Shown here piece by piece: positions 1 through 7,247 of a stretch of DNA of 64,000 bases (its first letter is position 1; the number at the start of each line of letters is the position of its first letter). The notes under the pieces were generated by a model. The model was not told the DNA's origin. It saw nothing but the letters and a program-made list of their open reading frames with translations, and did no database searches. The translations under genes and the position numbers were made by a program. Origin of the DNA: an uncultured Acetatifactor sp. (lineage in GTDB: Bacteria; Bacillota; Clostridia; Lachnospirales; Lachnospiraceae); the NCBI GenBank assembly GCA_949840935.1, contig CATKXX010000015.1:1-64000 (forward strand), given 5' to 3'.

Positions 1-156
1 GCCTGCACTGGCGCGCATCATTGACACAAAATCCCCATTTGAGTGGGGGTAAGTAAGCAAAAGTAAGGGTGGATCTGTTCTGCGAACCGTTGGCTCCATT
101 AGGAAATCTGATGGAGCCTATCCACAGTCAGATCTGGATCCTTTGGCGTGGAATAA
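1..156. other. Window-edge noncoding segment with a hairpin
   Basis: No gene can be supported here. Frame 2 is open from the window edge to a stop at 50-52 (ending KSPFEWG) and could be the tail of a gene lying to the left, but it is too short to name. An 8-bp perfect inverted repeat, GGCTCCAT/ATGGAGCC at 92-99 and 111-118, would form a hairpin with an 11-nt loop. No T-run follows it, so it is not a standard terminator. The segment leads into a broken Sir2-family fragment, so it may contain a junction of the accessory region. Confidence 0.3.
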
Positions 157-411
157 TCACTCACTATGAATTTGCGTTCTGATGATAAATTTGTGGAAGA
201 CAAGGGGTGGCATAAAGCAGCCCTGCGGTATGATGATTTCATGCGCCGTCATAAGAAACTGCATATCCTCTTGTTGGAGCTTGGTGTTGGCCATAATACC
301 CCTGCTATTATTAAATACCCTTTTTGGCGGCTGACCGCCCAAAATCCTAAAGCAATTTATGCGTGCATCAATAATGGGGAAGCGTTCTGTCCGGCAGAAA
401 TTGATGATTGA
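157..411 (+). pseudogene. Sir2-family NAD-dependent deacetylase, C-terminal fragment
   Basis: The frame after the stop at 154-156 reads SLTMNLRSDDKFVEDKGWH and continues to ELGVGHNTPAIIKYPFW and YACINNGEAFCP. I recognise these as the C-terminal part of the Sir2-like proteins common in Firmicutes. The Rossmann fold, catalytic histidine and zinc-binding region that should precede it are absent; homology starts right after an in-frame stop. The usual last residues after CPAEI also seem to be missing. It is therefore truncated at both ends and is called a remnant. The ATG at 166 is probably not a true start. It lies just upstream of a serine recombinase module, which fits insertion or decay in an accessory region. 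Confidence 0.7.
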
Positions 412-705
412 TACATTGTCATTTTCCGGTATATTTTTCTGTTATTCAAGAAGCTTTGGAAAACTTCCAAACACGCAAAAAGTCTATAAGTCCACTCCGG
501 CGGAAAGTTGATATTGGCGGGATTGAGTACTCAATCCCTATGCTTGCTATTCCGCTATTCTAAACTTTTTATAGAAATTTTCGTAAACTTTGCCTTTTTT
601 GCTTCCCGTGCGTAGTAAGTAGTAGAGGGGGATTTTACGCTATTCTCGTATAGTGTACTTGCCGCTTCTCATAAAATTTAGGGAAATTGTTAAAGGAGAA
701 AGTTT
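412..705. other. AT-rich noncoding stretch containing a perfect palindrome
   Basis: No open frame is supported between the Sir2 remnant and the small transposon-type gene. The main content is a 20-bp perfect palindrome at 519-538 enclosed by an outer inverted repeat, GCGGAA at 500-505 and TTCCGC at 550-555. The rest is AT-rich and probably holds the promoter of the next genes, but I could not assign convincing -35 and -10 boxes. Confidence 0.4.
519..538. repeat. 20-bp perfect palindrome
   Basis: GGGATTGAGTACTCAATCCC is its own reverse complement over all 20 bases. It is centred between outer arms GCGGAA (500-505) and TTCCGC (550-555). No T-run follows, and with no loop it is a poor RNA terminator. 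A dimeric protein operator or a recombination/replication site of the mobile element is possible; which one is unknown. Confidence 0.6.
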
Positions 706-921
706 ATGTCAAAAACGAATAAACCTCCTATACCCGATACCCAAATACGCATGGAAAGCCTTTCCAATGAAGAAAAGCATTTCATGGAAGAATGTCTTTC
801 CATTGATAAAATGAGGCTGACCGTTACCAACATCTACCCCGCCTTTCAGAAAAAATCAGAGCAGGAAACCCGGCAGGAAATCGGGGAAAGGCTCTATCAG
901 ATTTTTAAGAAATATGCGTAA
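706..921 (+). CDS. Small transposon-associated protein of unknown function
   Basis: This is a 71-residue soluble acidic/basic protein with no membrane segment or cysteine. A good ribosome binding site (AAAGGAG, 7 nt before ATG) supports the start. The C-terminal half (KMRLTVTNIYPAF...EIGERLYQIFKKYA) resembles the loose pattern of small proteins that sit directly upstream of serine recombinases in Firmicute transposons (TnpW-like), where a short beta-hairpin region is followed by a helix. The resemblance is weak and from memory. It lies 77 bp upstream of the recombinase in the same orientation and is probably co-transcribed with it. No function is assigned. Confidence 0.6.
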   Translation: MSKTNKPPIPDTQIRMESLSNEEKHFMEECLSIDKMRLTVTNIYPAFQKKSEQETRQEIGERLYQIFKKYA

Positions 922-998
922 GTCCCTTGCAAAACAATCATGGAAACGATATGATCTGTTTGTGGTATTTGCGTCTTACGTTTTAGGAGGTAGATAGA

Positions 999-2534
999 AT
1001 GTACGACGCATTATATGACGCATTGTATGCGCGACAGTCAATCGAAAAAAAGGACAGCATATCCGTAGAAAGCCAGCTTGAATATTGCAGATACGAAACC
1101 CACGGGGAAGCCTGCATTGAATACACAGACAGAGGTTTTTCGGGCAAGGACACCAACCGTCCCGGTTTTGAAAAGATGATGAATGATATTCGTGCAGGAA
1201 AAATCAAACGGGTTATTGTCTACAAACTCGACCGTATCAGCCGTTCCATTGTGGACTTTGCAAACATGATGGAGATATTTCAGAAATATCATGTGGAGTT
1301 TGTTTCTTCCACGGAAAAATTTGACACGTCCACACCGATCGGCAGAGCGATGTTAAATATCTGTATCGTGTTCGCCCAACTGGAACGGGAAACCATACAA
1401 AAACGGGTAACGGACGCTTATTATGCACGGTGCAAGCGCGGCTTCTACATGGGCGGGCGTATCCCCTACGGCTATCGTCTGACGAATACGGTCATTGACA
1501 ATATCCGCACTTCCATGTACGAGGAAGTCCCGGAAGAAAGCGAACAGTTAAAGCTGATTTACTCCATGTATGCGGACACGGACAATTCCCTTGGGGATAT
1601 TGTACGGTACTTGAACGAACATCAGATTAAAAATCTGCGCGGCGCAAACTGGAATACCGCCCGTATCAGTGAAATGCTCCGCAATCCCGTGTATGTGCAA
1701 GCCGATATTGACGTGTACCGGTTTTTCCAAAGTCAAGGTGCCAACATCTATAATCCGGCAAGTGACTTCACGGGTTATAATGCCTGCTATCTCTACAAGG
1801 GTACGGTTTCCACTTCAAGAAAGCAAAGTGACCTGTCCGACAAAGAGATTGTGCTTGCGCCACATAAGGGTTTTATCCCCTCTAAGACATGGTTAGCCTG
1901 CCGCATACGGTGTCTAAATAACCGACAGTCAACAAAGACCTGTAAACCGAAAAATTCATGGCTTGTTGGTAAGGTAAAATGCGGCAAATGCGGTTATGCG
2001 CTGACAATTCGTAAGGCAAAAACAAAATGGGGACGTTACTTTGTTTGCAGCCAGTCGAGAAGCAGCGGAAGCAACTGCACCGGGGCAGGCTGTACGGTTT
2101 ATGCAGACGTTTTAGAAGAATATATGCTTGGTGCAATCAAGGAAAGACTGTCGGAATTTTCAGCTCTCGAAGAGAGCTTACTCTTCTGTCTATCTGAAAC
2201 AGGAGAAGAACAAACAAATATCACGAAGAAAATCCGTCTGACACAGATTGAGGAAGAAATCGAAGAACTTCTCTCCAAAGTATCCGGGGCAAGCGGCGTT
2301 CTGATGAAGTACATAGACGAAAAAGTATCAGAACTGGACGCAGAGCGGAAAGCCTTGCAGGAAGAAATCGTTACGGCAAATGTCACAGATACAGAGGGCA
2401 GATTGAAGCAGATAACCAATCATGTAAAAACATGGGAAACGCTCTCTTTCGAGGACAGACAGGCGGTAGTTGATACGCTTATCAAAGTTATTCGGATTGC
2501 AGACGGAAACATTGAAATCACTTGGAACATTTAA
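999..2534 (+). CDS. Large serine recombinase (resolvase/integrase family)
   Basis: This site-specific DNA recombinase would cut and rejoin element ends through a 5' phosphoserine link. Domains in order are a resolvase catalytic domain (about residues 8-150), with nucleophile Ser14 in YARQS and the arginine cluster YKLDRISRS (79 and 82), a Recombinase DNA-binding domain (about 155-275), a zinc ribbon (Cys328, Cys331, Cys350, Cys360) and a coiled coil (about 395-470). At 511 residues it has the full length of the family and no frameshift. AGGAGG lies 8 nt before ATG. The first residues repeat (MYDALYDALYARQS) because of a 12-nt tandem duplication. It is the likely mobility gene of the accessory region at the left of the window; attachment sites were not found. 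Confidence 0.95.
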   Translation: MYDALYDALYARQSIEKKDSISVESQLEYCRYETHGEACIEYTDRGFSGKDTNRPGFEKMMNDIRAGKIKRVIVYKLDRISRSIVDFANMMEIFQKYHVEFVSSTEKFDTSTPIGRAMLNICIVFAQLERETIQKRVTDAYYARCKRGFYMGGRIPYGYRLTNTVIDNIRTSMYEEVPEESEQLKLIYSMYADTDNSLGDIVRYLNEHQIKNLRGANWNTARISEMLRNPVYVQADIDVYRFFQSQGANIYNPASDFTGYNACYLYKGTVSTSRKQSDLSDKEIVLAPHKGFIPSKTWLACRIRCLNNRQSTKTCKPKNSWLVGKVKCGKCGYALTIRKAKTKWGRYFVCSQSRSSGSNCTGAGCTVYADVLEEYMLGAIKERLSEFSALEESLLFCLSETGEEQTNITKKIRLTQIEEEIEELLSKVSGASGVLMKYIDEKVSELDAERKALQEEIVTANVTDTEGRLKQITNHVKTWETLSFEDRQAVVDTLIKVIRIADGNIEITWNI

Positions 2535-2589
2535 CGATTAACCATGAAATTCTAAGACACACAGTTTTGAGGAAAATTTAATAAATCTG

Positions 2590-2619
2590 TTGATAAGCCA
2601 ATACTAAATACCGTATAAT
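2590..2619 (+). promoter_or_regulatory. Sigma-A-type promoter of the toxin-antitoxin pair
   Basis: TTGATA (2590-2595), an 18-bp spacer and TATAAT (2614-2619) lie 29 bp before the antitoxin start. The match to the vegetative consensus is strong. Autoregulation by the antitoxin is usual in such systems, but no clear operator is visible. Confidence 0.65.
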
Positions 2620-2648
2620 AAAGTCAACAATCGAAAGGAAGTGATACT

Positions 2649-2819
2649 ATGGCACCTGTAGCACAGGCAATCAGAAACCAGGAAGTCCTAAAAACCGAAT
2701 ATTCCGAGAAAGCAGCCATAGGCGCATTATATGATGAACTCTCTAAAGGAATAGACAGCATGAAAAAAGGCGATGTTTATACGATTGATGAAGCATGGGA
2801 GGAAATTGACAAAATATAA
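2649..2819 (+). CDS. Short antitoxin of a type II toxin-antitoxin system
   Basis: This 56-residue protein (MAPVAQAIRNQEVL...YTIDEAWEEIDKI) was too short for the supplied ORF track. AAAGGAAGTG precedes its ATG. Its stop TAA overlaps the toxin start (TAATG), the tight coupling typical of antitoxin-toxin pairs. The acidic C-terminal half (LYDELSKGIDSMKKGDVYTIDEAWEEI) resembles the toxin-binding tail of Phd/YefM-like antitoxins. Phd/YefM proteins are usually about 80-90 residues with an N-terminal DNA-binding fold, so this one has a short or missing DNA-binding part. Identification rests on the neighbour and the tail. Confidence 0.7.
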   Translation: MAPVAQAIRNQEVLKTEYSEKAAIGALYDELSKGIDSMKKGDVYTIDEAWEEIDKI

Positions 2820-3160
2820 TGCCGGATAAACCTAAAAAATACAAAATTGTGATTTCCAAAGATGCTCTCTCGGATATCAAGTCAACAAAAAAGTATATTC
2901 TCGACACATTCAAATATCGTGAATATGCGGAAAACTTTTCAAAGAAGATCAAGAAGGCAATCAAGGAACTGGATTCCTTTCCCAAAGGCTATGAAGCTAC
3001 GGGATATGTAATCGAGGGATTGAACATTTATTTCAAGCCTTACAGTACATATTTAATCTTCTTTGTCGTTGAGGATTCCACCATTACGGTAATCCGAGTT
3101 TTAAAAGACCGCATGTATTGGCAATCCATTATCAAGAAAATGCAGAAAATCAACAGATAG
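2819..3160 (+). CDS. RelE/ParE-family toxin
   Basis: This 113-residue basic protein has the RelE/ParE order: helical N-terminus (KDALSDIKSTKKYILDTF), a central beta strand (GYVIEGLNIYFKPYSTYLIFF) and the C-terminal TVIRVLKDRMYWQSII, which is characteristic of the fold. RelE relatives cut mRNA in the ribosome and ParE relatives poison gyrase; the sequence alone does not decide between them. The start codon overlaps the antitoxin stop by one base, so translation is coupled. Both genes follow their own promoter, behind the recombinase, and probably stabilise the element. Confidence 0.85.
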   Translation: MPDKPKKYKIVISKDALSDIKSTKKYILDTFKYREYAENFSKKIKKAIKELDSFPKGYEATGYVIEGLNIYFKPYSTYLIFFVVEDSTITVIRVLKDRMYWQSIIKKMQKINR

Positions 3161-3198
3161 ATTTACTTCAATCCTCCCGTTTCGGTGAAGCGTTGCGC

Positions 3199-3303
3199 AT
3201 GACACAGGATAAGCTGGATTCCAAGAATTTCTATGCATTTAATCCTGCGTTTGACATGTGCAGAGACTGCGATGATAAGCCGGACTGCGGCTGTAATAAC
3301 TGA
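3199..3303 (+). CDS. Possible small cysteine-rich peptide or gene remnant
   Basis: Immediately downstream of the toxin, a 34-codon frame reads MTQDKLDSKNFYAFNPAF followed by CRDCDDKPDCGC. Four cysteines are packed into a short tail that could bind metal. I see no strong ribosome binding site, and the frame extends upstream into the toxin gene (ORF 3118-3303), so it may be the end of a decayed larger gene. A strong hairpin follows 17 bp after the stop. Confidence 0.3.
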   Translation: MTQDKLDSKNFYAFNPAFDMCRDCDDKPDCGCNN

Positions 3304-3320
3304 AGTCAGGATAGTACGAC

Positions 3321-3349
3321 TAACGGCAGGGATGACTTCCCTGCCGTTA
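3321..3349. terminator. Strong hairpin terminator at the end of the accessory region
   Basis: TAACGGCAGGGA and TCCCTGCCGTTA pair perfectly over 12 bp around a 5-nt loop (TGACT). The following ATTATTTG is a weak T-tract, so termination is likely but perhaps incomplete. It separates the toxin region from the sigma factor operon. Confidence 0.75.
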
Positions 3350-3436
3350 ATTATTTGAACCTTTTTCCAATTTATTACCATATACAGGTGAAGGACATAA
3401 CCCCTTCACAAAAGACGTCTTTGGATGGGAGCAGGA

Positions 3437-3958
3437 ATGACAAAACAGGAGCTGACAGAATGCATTGATACTTATGGCAGGGATATCTATTCCTTTTGCA
3501 GGCATCTGACCGGAAACGTACAGGAGGCGGAGGAATTGTATCAGGACACATGGCTGAAAACAGTGGAGTTGTTAGAAAGTATTGACTCCACGGGAAATGT
3601 GAAAAGCTATTGCTTGTCCGTGGCCATGCGCATCTGGAAAAATAAGAAGCGCAAATTTGCTTGGAGGAAACGGATCGCCGGGACACAGGACTATCTGGAT
3701 GAGGAGGGGCTGGAATATATCAGCGACGGCAGGCCTGCCTCGGAGGAGCAGATTCTGGTAAAAGAACGGGACAGGCTGGTCTGGAGTGCTGTTGGAGAAT
3801 TGCCGGAAAAACTGAAAACGGTGATCCTTCTGTATTACATGGAAGATATGGGCATTTCACAGATTGCGGAAATGGCAGGAGTGCCTGTGGGAACGATAAA
3901 GAGCAGATTGTATCAGGCGCGTAAGCTTCTGGAACGGAAATTGGAGGGTGTTTTATGA
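3437..3958 (+). CDS. ECF-type RNA polymerase sigma factor
   Basis: This 173-residue sigma-70 family protein has region 2 (TYGRDIYSFCRHLTGNVQEAEELYQDTW, about residues 8-70) and region 4 with its helix-turn-helix (GISQIAEMAGVPVGTIKSRLYQARKLLERKL, about 140-170). It would direct RNA polymerase to a small regulon. The ORF track starts at 3425, but GGAGCAGG is correctly spaced only for the ATG at 3437. Its stop overlaps the next start in ATGA. The next gene encodes a single-pass membrane protein with an anti-sigma layout, so activity is probably controlled by release from the membrane. The inducing signal is unknown. Confidence 0.93.
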   Translation: MTKQELTECIDTYGRDIYSFCRHLTGNVQEAEELYQDTWLKTVELLESIDSTGNVKSYCLSVAMRIWKNKKRKFAWRKRIAGTQDYLDEEGLEYISDGRPASEEQILVKERDRLVWSAVGELPEKLKTVILLYYMEDMGISQIAEMAGVPVGTIKSRLYQARKLLERKLEGVL

Positions 3959-5190
3959 GAAATGAGCTGGATGAGCTTTTGACACATGTCCTTACTCCAA
4001 GGGAGGAACCCGGTGACATCCTGAACCGGAAGATTTTAGAACAGGTAAAGGAGACAGAGCATATGAATCAGAAAAAATATAAAAGGGCATCTGCCGCGGT
4101 GATCGCGGCGGCCGTTGTGGCGGCAAGTTCCATCACTGCTGTGGCGGCATGGCAGTACAGGAGCGCCTCCGACGTAGCGGAGAGAGTGGGGGATGAACAG
4201 CTGGCAGCTCATTTTGCACAGCAGGCATCGGACGCCGGTGTTATCACGGATCCTCCGGGAGTGGCTGGCCAGGCGGATAATGCGGGTATTCTGGGGGAAA
4301 GCCAGAGCTTTGGCGGGTATAAGGTCACGGTGCTGGGGCTTATGTCCGGGGAAGGGATTTCCGAATACCAGGCGAAGTCCGGCGACCAGTTGCGCAGTGA
4401 CAGGACTTACTGTGTGGTGGCCATTGAGAGGGAGGACGGCACGGCAATGGACGCTGAGCAGGGAGATTTCTTCGTATCACCCCTGATTGGGGGGCTGGAG
4501 CCCTGGAAATATAATGCGGCTTCACTCTGTGGAAGCTACGGGCAATTTGTGGAGGAAGGGGTTCTTTACCGGCTTCTGGAATGTGACAATATCGAATGCT
4601 TTGCGGATCGTGAAATATATCTGTGTGTCTCAGATACCAGTTTTTACGACACCAGCCTTTATCACTATGACGAGACGGAGGGCCTTATTTCCAGAAATGC
4701 GGATTACAAGGGATTAAATGCGTTGTTTGAATTGGAAATGGATGCTTCCCTGGCTGATCCTGCCAAGGCGCAGGCGCTTATTGATGAGATAAATTCACCT
4801 GATGAGGCTAACGGAATGGAAATTGAATTGCCCAGGGAAATGCAGGATGCCATGGAATGGGCAGGGCAGCTGACGCCGGAGAATCTGGAACAGTATTGTG
4901 TGAGAATGGAGAACACGATACAGACTGTCACAGTCAATGCGGACGGATGGTATGAATTCCAGCCATGGCTGGTGAATGAGGCAGTTTCTGACTCCGCTGG
5001 GGGAGACGGATCGAGATACAACTCTAAGTTCGTAGAGGATTATATACCGGGAAAACTGTATATCGAGGGATATAATACCAGCGGAGGCATGGAGAGCCTG
5101 GTGATTACCACGATCATCCGGAATGAAGACGGCAGCCTGACATTTGCGGCATGGGTACCGAAAGAAGTAAGCGACTACCTTCAGCAATAG
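3955..5190 (+). CDS. Membrane-anchored anti-sigma factor
   Basis: This 411-residue protein has a short cytoplasmic N-terminus (MRNELDELLTHVLTPREEPGD...), one membrane segment (about 44-66, ASAAVIAAAVVAASSITAVAAW) and a large acidic outer domain of about 340 residues. That layout, and the 4-nt overlap with the ECF sigma gene, are the basis for the call; the N-terminal 40 residues would hold the sigma factor. The outer domain was not recognised as a specific sensor. It contains a repeated tyrosine- and aspartate-rich stretch (YDTSLYHYDETEGL). It is long for an anti-sigma factor, which suggests the outside part does the sensing. A strong terminator follows about 90 bp downstream. Confidence 0.78.
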   Translation: MRNELDELLTHVLTPREEPGDILNRKILEQVKETEHMNQKKYKRASAAVIAAAVVAASSITAVAAWQYRSASDVAERVGDEQLAAHFAQQASDAGVITDPPGVAGQADNAGILGESQSFGGYKVTVLGLMSGEGISEYQAKSGDQLRSDRTYCVVAIEREDGTAMDAEQGDFFVSPLIGGLEPWKYNAASLCGSYGQFVEEGVLYRLLECDNIECFADREIYLCVSDTSFYDTSLYHYDETEGLISRNADYKGLNALFELEMDASLADPAKAQALIDEINSPDEANGMEIELPREMQDAMEWAGQLTPENLEQYCVRMENTIQTVTVNADGWYEFQPWLVNEAVSDSAGGDGSRYNSKFVEDYIPGKLYIEGYNTSGGMESLVITTIIRNEDGSLTFAAWVPKEVSDYLQQ

Positions 5191-5279
5191 AATTATTATT
5201 TAGAAAGTTGTGTTCTGAAATTATGTTGAAATGCCATATGATGAAATGTCATGTGTCGAAATTTATGTGTGGTGGTGTA

Positions 5280-5306
5280 AGCAGGGGAGAGAAAATCTCC
5301 CCTGCT
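5280..5306 (+). terminator. Terminator of the sigma/anti-sigma operon
   Basis: AGCAGGGGAGA and TCTCCCCTGCT pair perfectly over 11 bp with a GAAAA loop and run into TTAT. It lies about 90 bp after the anti-sigma stop codon. Confidence 0.8.
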
Positions 5307-5333
5307 TTATCTCAGACAGCTAAATTATCGTAA

Positions 5334-5525
5334 TACTACAAGGAATTCCTGGACAGACATTGTGAGGAAATCGTGGAATTTGCAGAGCTGAAGGGTTTTA
5401 TGAGGGAAAGGGTGAAAATTTTTCCGGAAGAAAAGCCTGAAAAGGATCAAGGAGATGATTCATTGTGGTTCCACGGTCATCATGGTATCTCATGGCATGG
5501 GGGCTATCTTGGAGAATTGTGCTGA
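5334..5525 (+). pseudogene. Start-less ORF remnant
   Basis: A 63-codon open frame reads YYKEFLDRHCEEIVEFAELKG..., then a histidine/tryptophan-rich end (LWFHGHHGISWHGGYLGELC) and TGA. It begins right after an in-frame stop, has no plausible ATG with a ribosome binding site, and sits between a terminator and a promoter. It looks like the tail of a lost gene. The family was not recognised. Confidence 0.4.
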
Positions 5526-5571
5526 CACACGTCTTCCAATCGCTGTTCTTCCGCAAAATCGTAAGTCCGTA

Positions 5572-5599
5572 TTGACTTTTACCGTTTATCGGTTATAAT
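5572..5599 (+). promoter_or_regulatory. Sigma-A-type promoter of the Rpn-like gene
   Basis: TTGACT (5572-5577), a 16-bp spacer and TATAAT (5594-5599). The ATG that opens ORF 5598-6668 overlaps this -10 box, which shows that the ORF-track start cannot be the translation start. Confidence 0.75.
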
Positions 5600-5789
5600 G
5601 GTATCAAAGCATATATTTCATATTAAGCGTGGCTTCGGTATTGCACCGTGTGCTGCACGTTTTATCAATTATCCATGGTTTATTCTATTCAACGGAATTC
5701 ATGCTTTTAACCCACAATCTATAAAAGCAGGAGTTTCAACCAATAGGATAAACGGCTGTCGCTCCTGCCCATACAAAAGGAGGAAAATG

Positions 5790-6668
5790 ATGGCAGGTAA
5801 CAGAGAGTACAAAAGTGATGTTTTCAGTATGCTGATGGAAAACAGGGATAATGCCCTGCAGCTTTACAATGCGGTGAACGGCTCAGATTATATGGATCCG
5901 GGAATAGTGGAGCTCCAAAATCTTGACAGGGGTATTTCCCTGACAGTAAGGAATGACGCGGCCTTTATCCTGGATATGAATCTGAGTATTTATGAACACC
6001 AGTCCACTGTATGTCCCAATATGCCGGTGAGGAGCCTGATATATTTTTCCATGATGATGAAGCAGTATGTTAAGGAGCGGAATATTTATGGAAGGACACT
6101 GATAAAGATACCGACTCCCAGGTTTGCCGTGTATTATAACGGTGAGGAAGATCAGCCGGAGCAGTATGACATGAAATTGTCCGACGCTTTTGAGAAGCGT
6201 GTTGAGGAGCCGGGGGCAGAGCTGGTCTGCAAAGTATATAACATTAATAACGGGAAGAATACAGAGCTGCTGGACAGATGTCCCTGGCTAAAGGAATATA
6301 TGTTTTTTGTGGATTGTGTCAGAGATTTCCATAAGCAGAATGGATACGATGACCTGGAAAATGCAATAGAGAGAGCCATTGACTGCTGCATAAGGGAAAA
6401 TGTGTTAAAAAGCTTCCTGATGGAGCATCGCACGGAGGTGGTAAAAGTTATGACACTGGATTATACATTTGACAGGCAGCTGATGCTGGAGCGAGAAGAA
6501 GCGAGAACGGAAGGGCTCGCAGAAGGCCATGCGGAAGGGATTAAAGCTCTCATTACCGTCTGTAAGGAGCTGAATGCCTCGTACGATGAGACCGCGGCTA
6601 AAGTAAAGGAGAAGTTTTCATTGGAAGATGAGGAGGCTGGAAAAAGCATGCGGCTTTATTGGCAGTAG
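5790..6668 (+). CDS. Rpn-family PD-(D/E)XK nuclease / putative transposase
   Basis: This 292-residue protein has the layout of Rpn/PDDEXK-type proteins common in Lachnospiraceae. The N-terminal nuclease fold (KSDVFSMLMENRDNALQLYNAVNG, then DMNLSIYEHQSTVCPNMPVRSLIYFS with the core acidic and E-x-Q residues, about residues 8-95) is followed by a helical C-terminal tail with ARTEGLAEGHAEG repeats. Rpn proteins are DNA endonucleases linked to recombination and, in some cases, to phage defence. AGGAGG lies 6 nt before ATG 5790. The gene is monocistronic, with its own promoter and a long leader. The family is often mobile or duplicated in genomes of this group. Confidence 0.8.
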   Translation: MAGNREYKSDVFSMLMENRDNALQLYNAVNGSDYMDPGIVELQNLDRGISLTVRNDAAFILDMNLSIYEHQSTVCPNMPVRSLIYFSMMMKQYVKERNIYGRTLIKIPTPRFAVYYNGEEDQPEQYDMKLSDAFEKRVEEPGAELVCKVYNINNGKNTELLDRCPWLKEYMFFVDCVRDFHKQNGYDDLENAIERAIDCCIRENVLKSFLMEHRTEVVKVMTLDYTFDRQLMLEREEARTEGLAEGHAEGIKALITVCKELNASYDETAAKVKEKFSLEDEEAGKSMRLYWQ

Positions 6669-6716
6669 TAAAGTAATCGCAGGGGGATTATACCCGAATG
6701 GCAGGCAGGTGAAAAT

Positions 6717-7247
6717 GTGATATATATAACGGACTTCTGTAATAAGATCGTGAGCAATTTTTTTCATTTTTTCCCGTACGCATTCCTGGTATCATTGGTG
6801 CTGACGCTGCTGTACAGGCTTGTACTGCGGAGGGAAAGATGGATTCCTTTTTTCCTTTTCTGCATTTACAGTGTACTGCTTTTTGGGGAAACCCTCTGGG
6901 GACGCATGGGAATGAGCATTAAGACGGAGGATTTCATCGGGATATGCCAGCTGGCTGAGAACCCCTGGTATGTGGCTGCTGCGGTGGATAATGTTATCAT
7001 GTTTATCCCTTTTGGCTTTTTGGGCTTTGGAACAGTTCCTTTCAGGAGAGCGTGGAAAGGATGCCTTTTCTGGGCTTTTGCTGTAAGCGTCTGTATCGAA
7101 ATGGCACAATATGTATTGCGGCTTGGGGAAGCACAGTTAGTTGATATCCTGGCGAATTTGCTTGGAGCTTTCGCAGGAATCCTTCTCAGGAAGGGGTTTA
7201 GGAAAATACGATCATGGGGCGGTGAAAGACACTTTGGACAAATATGA
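6717..7247 (+). CDS. VanZ-family membrane protein
   Basis: This 176-residue protein has four or five membrane segments (about 18-36, 43-60, 88-105, 115-130, 137-155). It carries the VanZ signature: AVDNVIMFIPFGFLGFG, then SVCIEMAQYVLRLGEAQLVDILANLLGAFAGI. VanZ-like proteins are named from the teicoplanin resistance cluster but are widespread, with unclear roles at the envelope. No vancomycin resistance genes are nearby, so a resistance function should not be assumed. The reading frame overlaps the likely GTG start of recQ by 26 nt, which suggests coupled translation. Confidence 0.88.
   Translation: MIYITDFCNKIVSNFFHFFPYAFLVSLVLTLLYRLVLRRERWIPFFLFCIYSVLLFGETLWGRMGMSIKTEDFIGICQLAENPWYVAAAVDNVIMFIPFGFLGFGTVPFRRAWKGCLFWAFAVSVCIEMAQYVLRLGEAQLVDILANLLGAFAGILLRKGFRKIRSWGGERHFGQI

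Larger units (their letters stand above)
5191..5789. other. 600-bp spacer with terminator, gene remnant, promoter and leader
   Basis: Between the anti-sigma gene and the nuclease gene there is no intact gene. It holds a terminator (5280-5306), an open frame without start codon (5334-5525), a clear promoter (5572-5599) and a roughly 180-nt untranslated leader. Within the leader I see no riboswitch that I can name. Confidence 0.6.

Noticed and set aside
3355-3386. TTGAAC and TATACA before the sigma factor as a promoter
   Set aside because: The spacer is 20 bp, too long for a sigma-A promoter, and no ECF-type -10 fits.
6717-7247. VanZ as evidence for glycopeptide resistance
   Set aside because: No vanA/B/H/X/S/R genes are near; VanZ-like proteins are widespread in Firmicutes without resistance.
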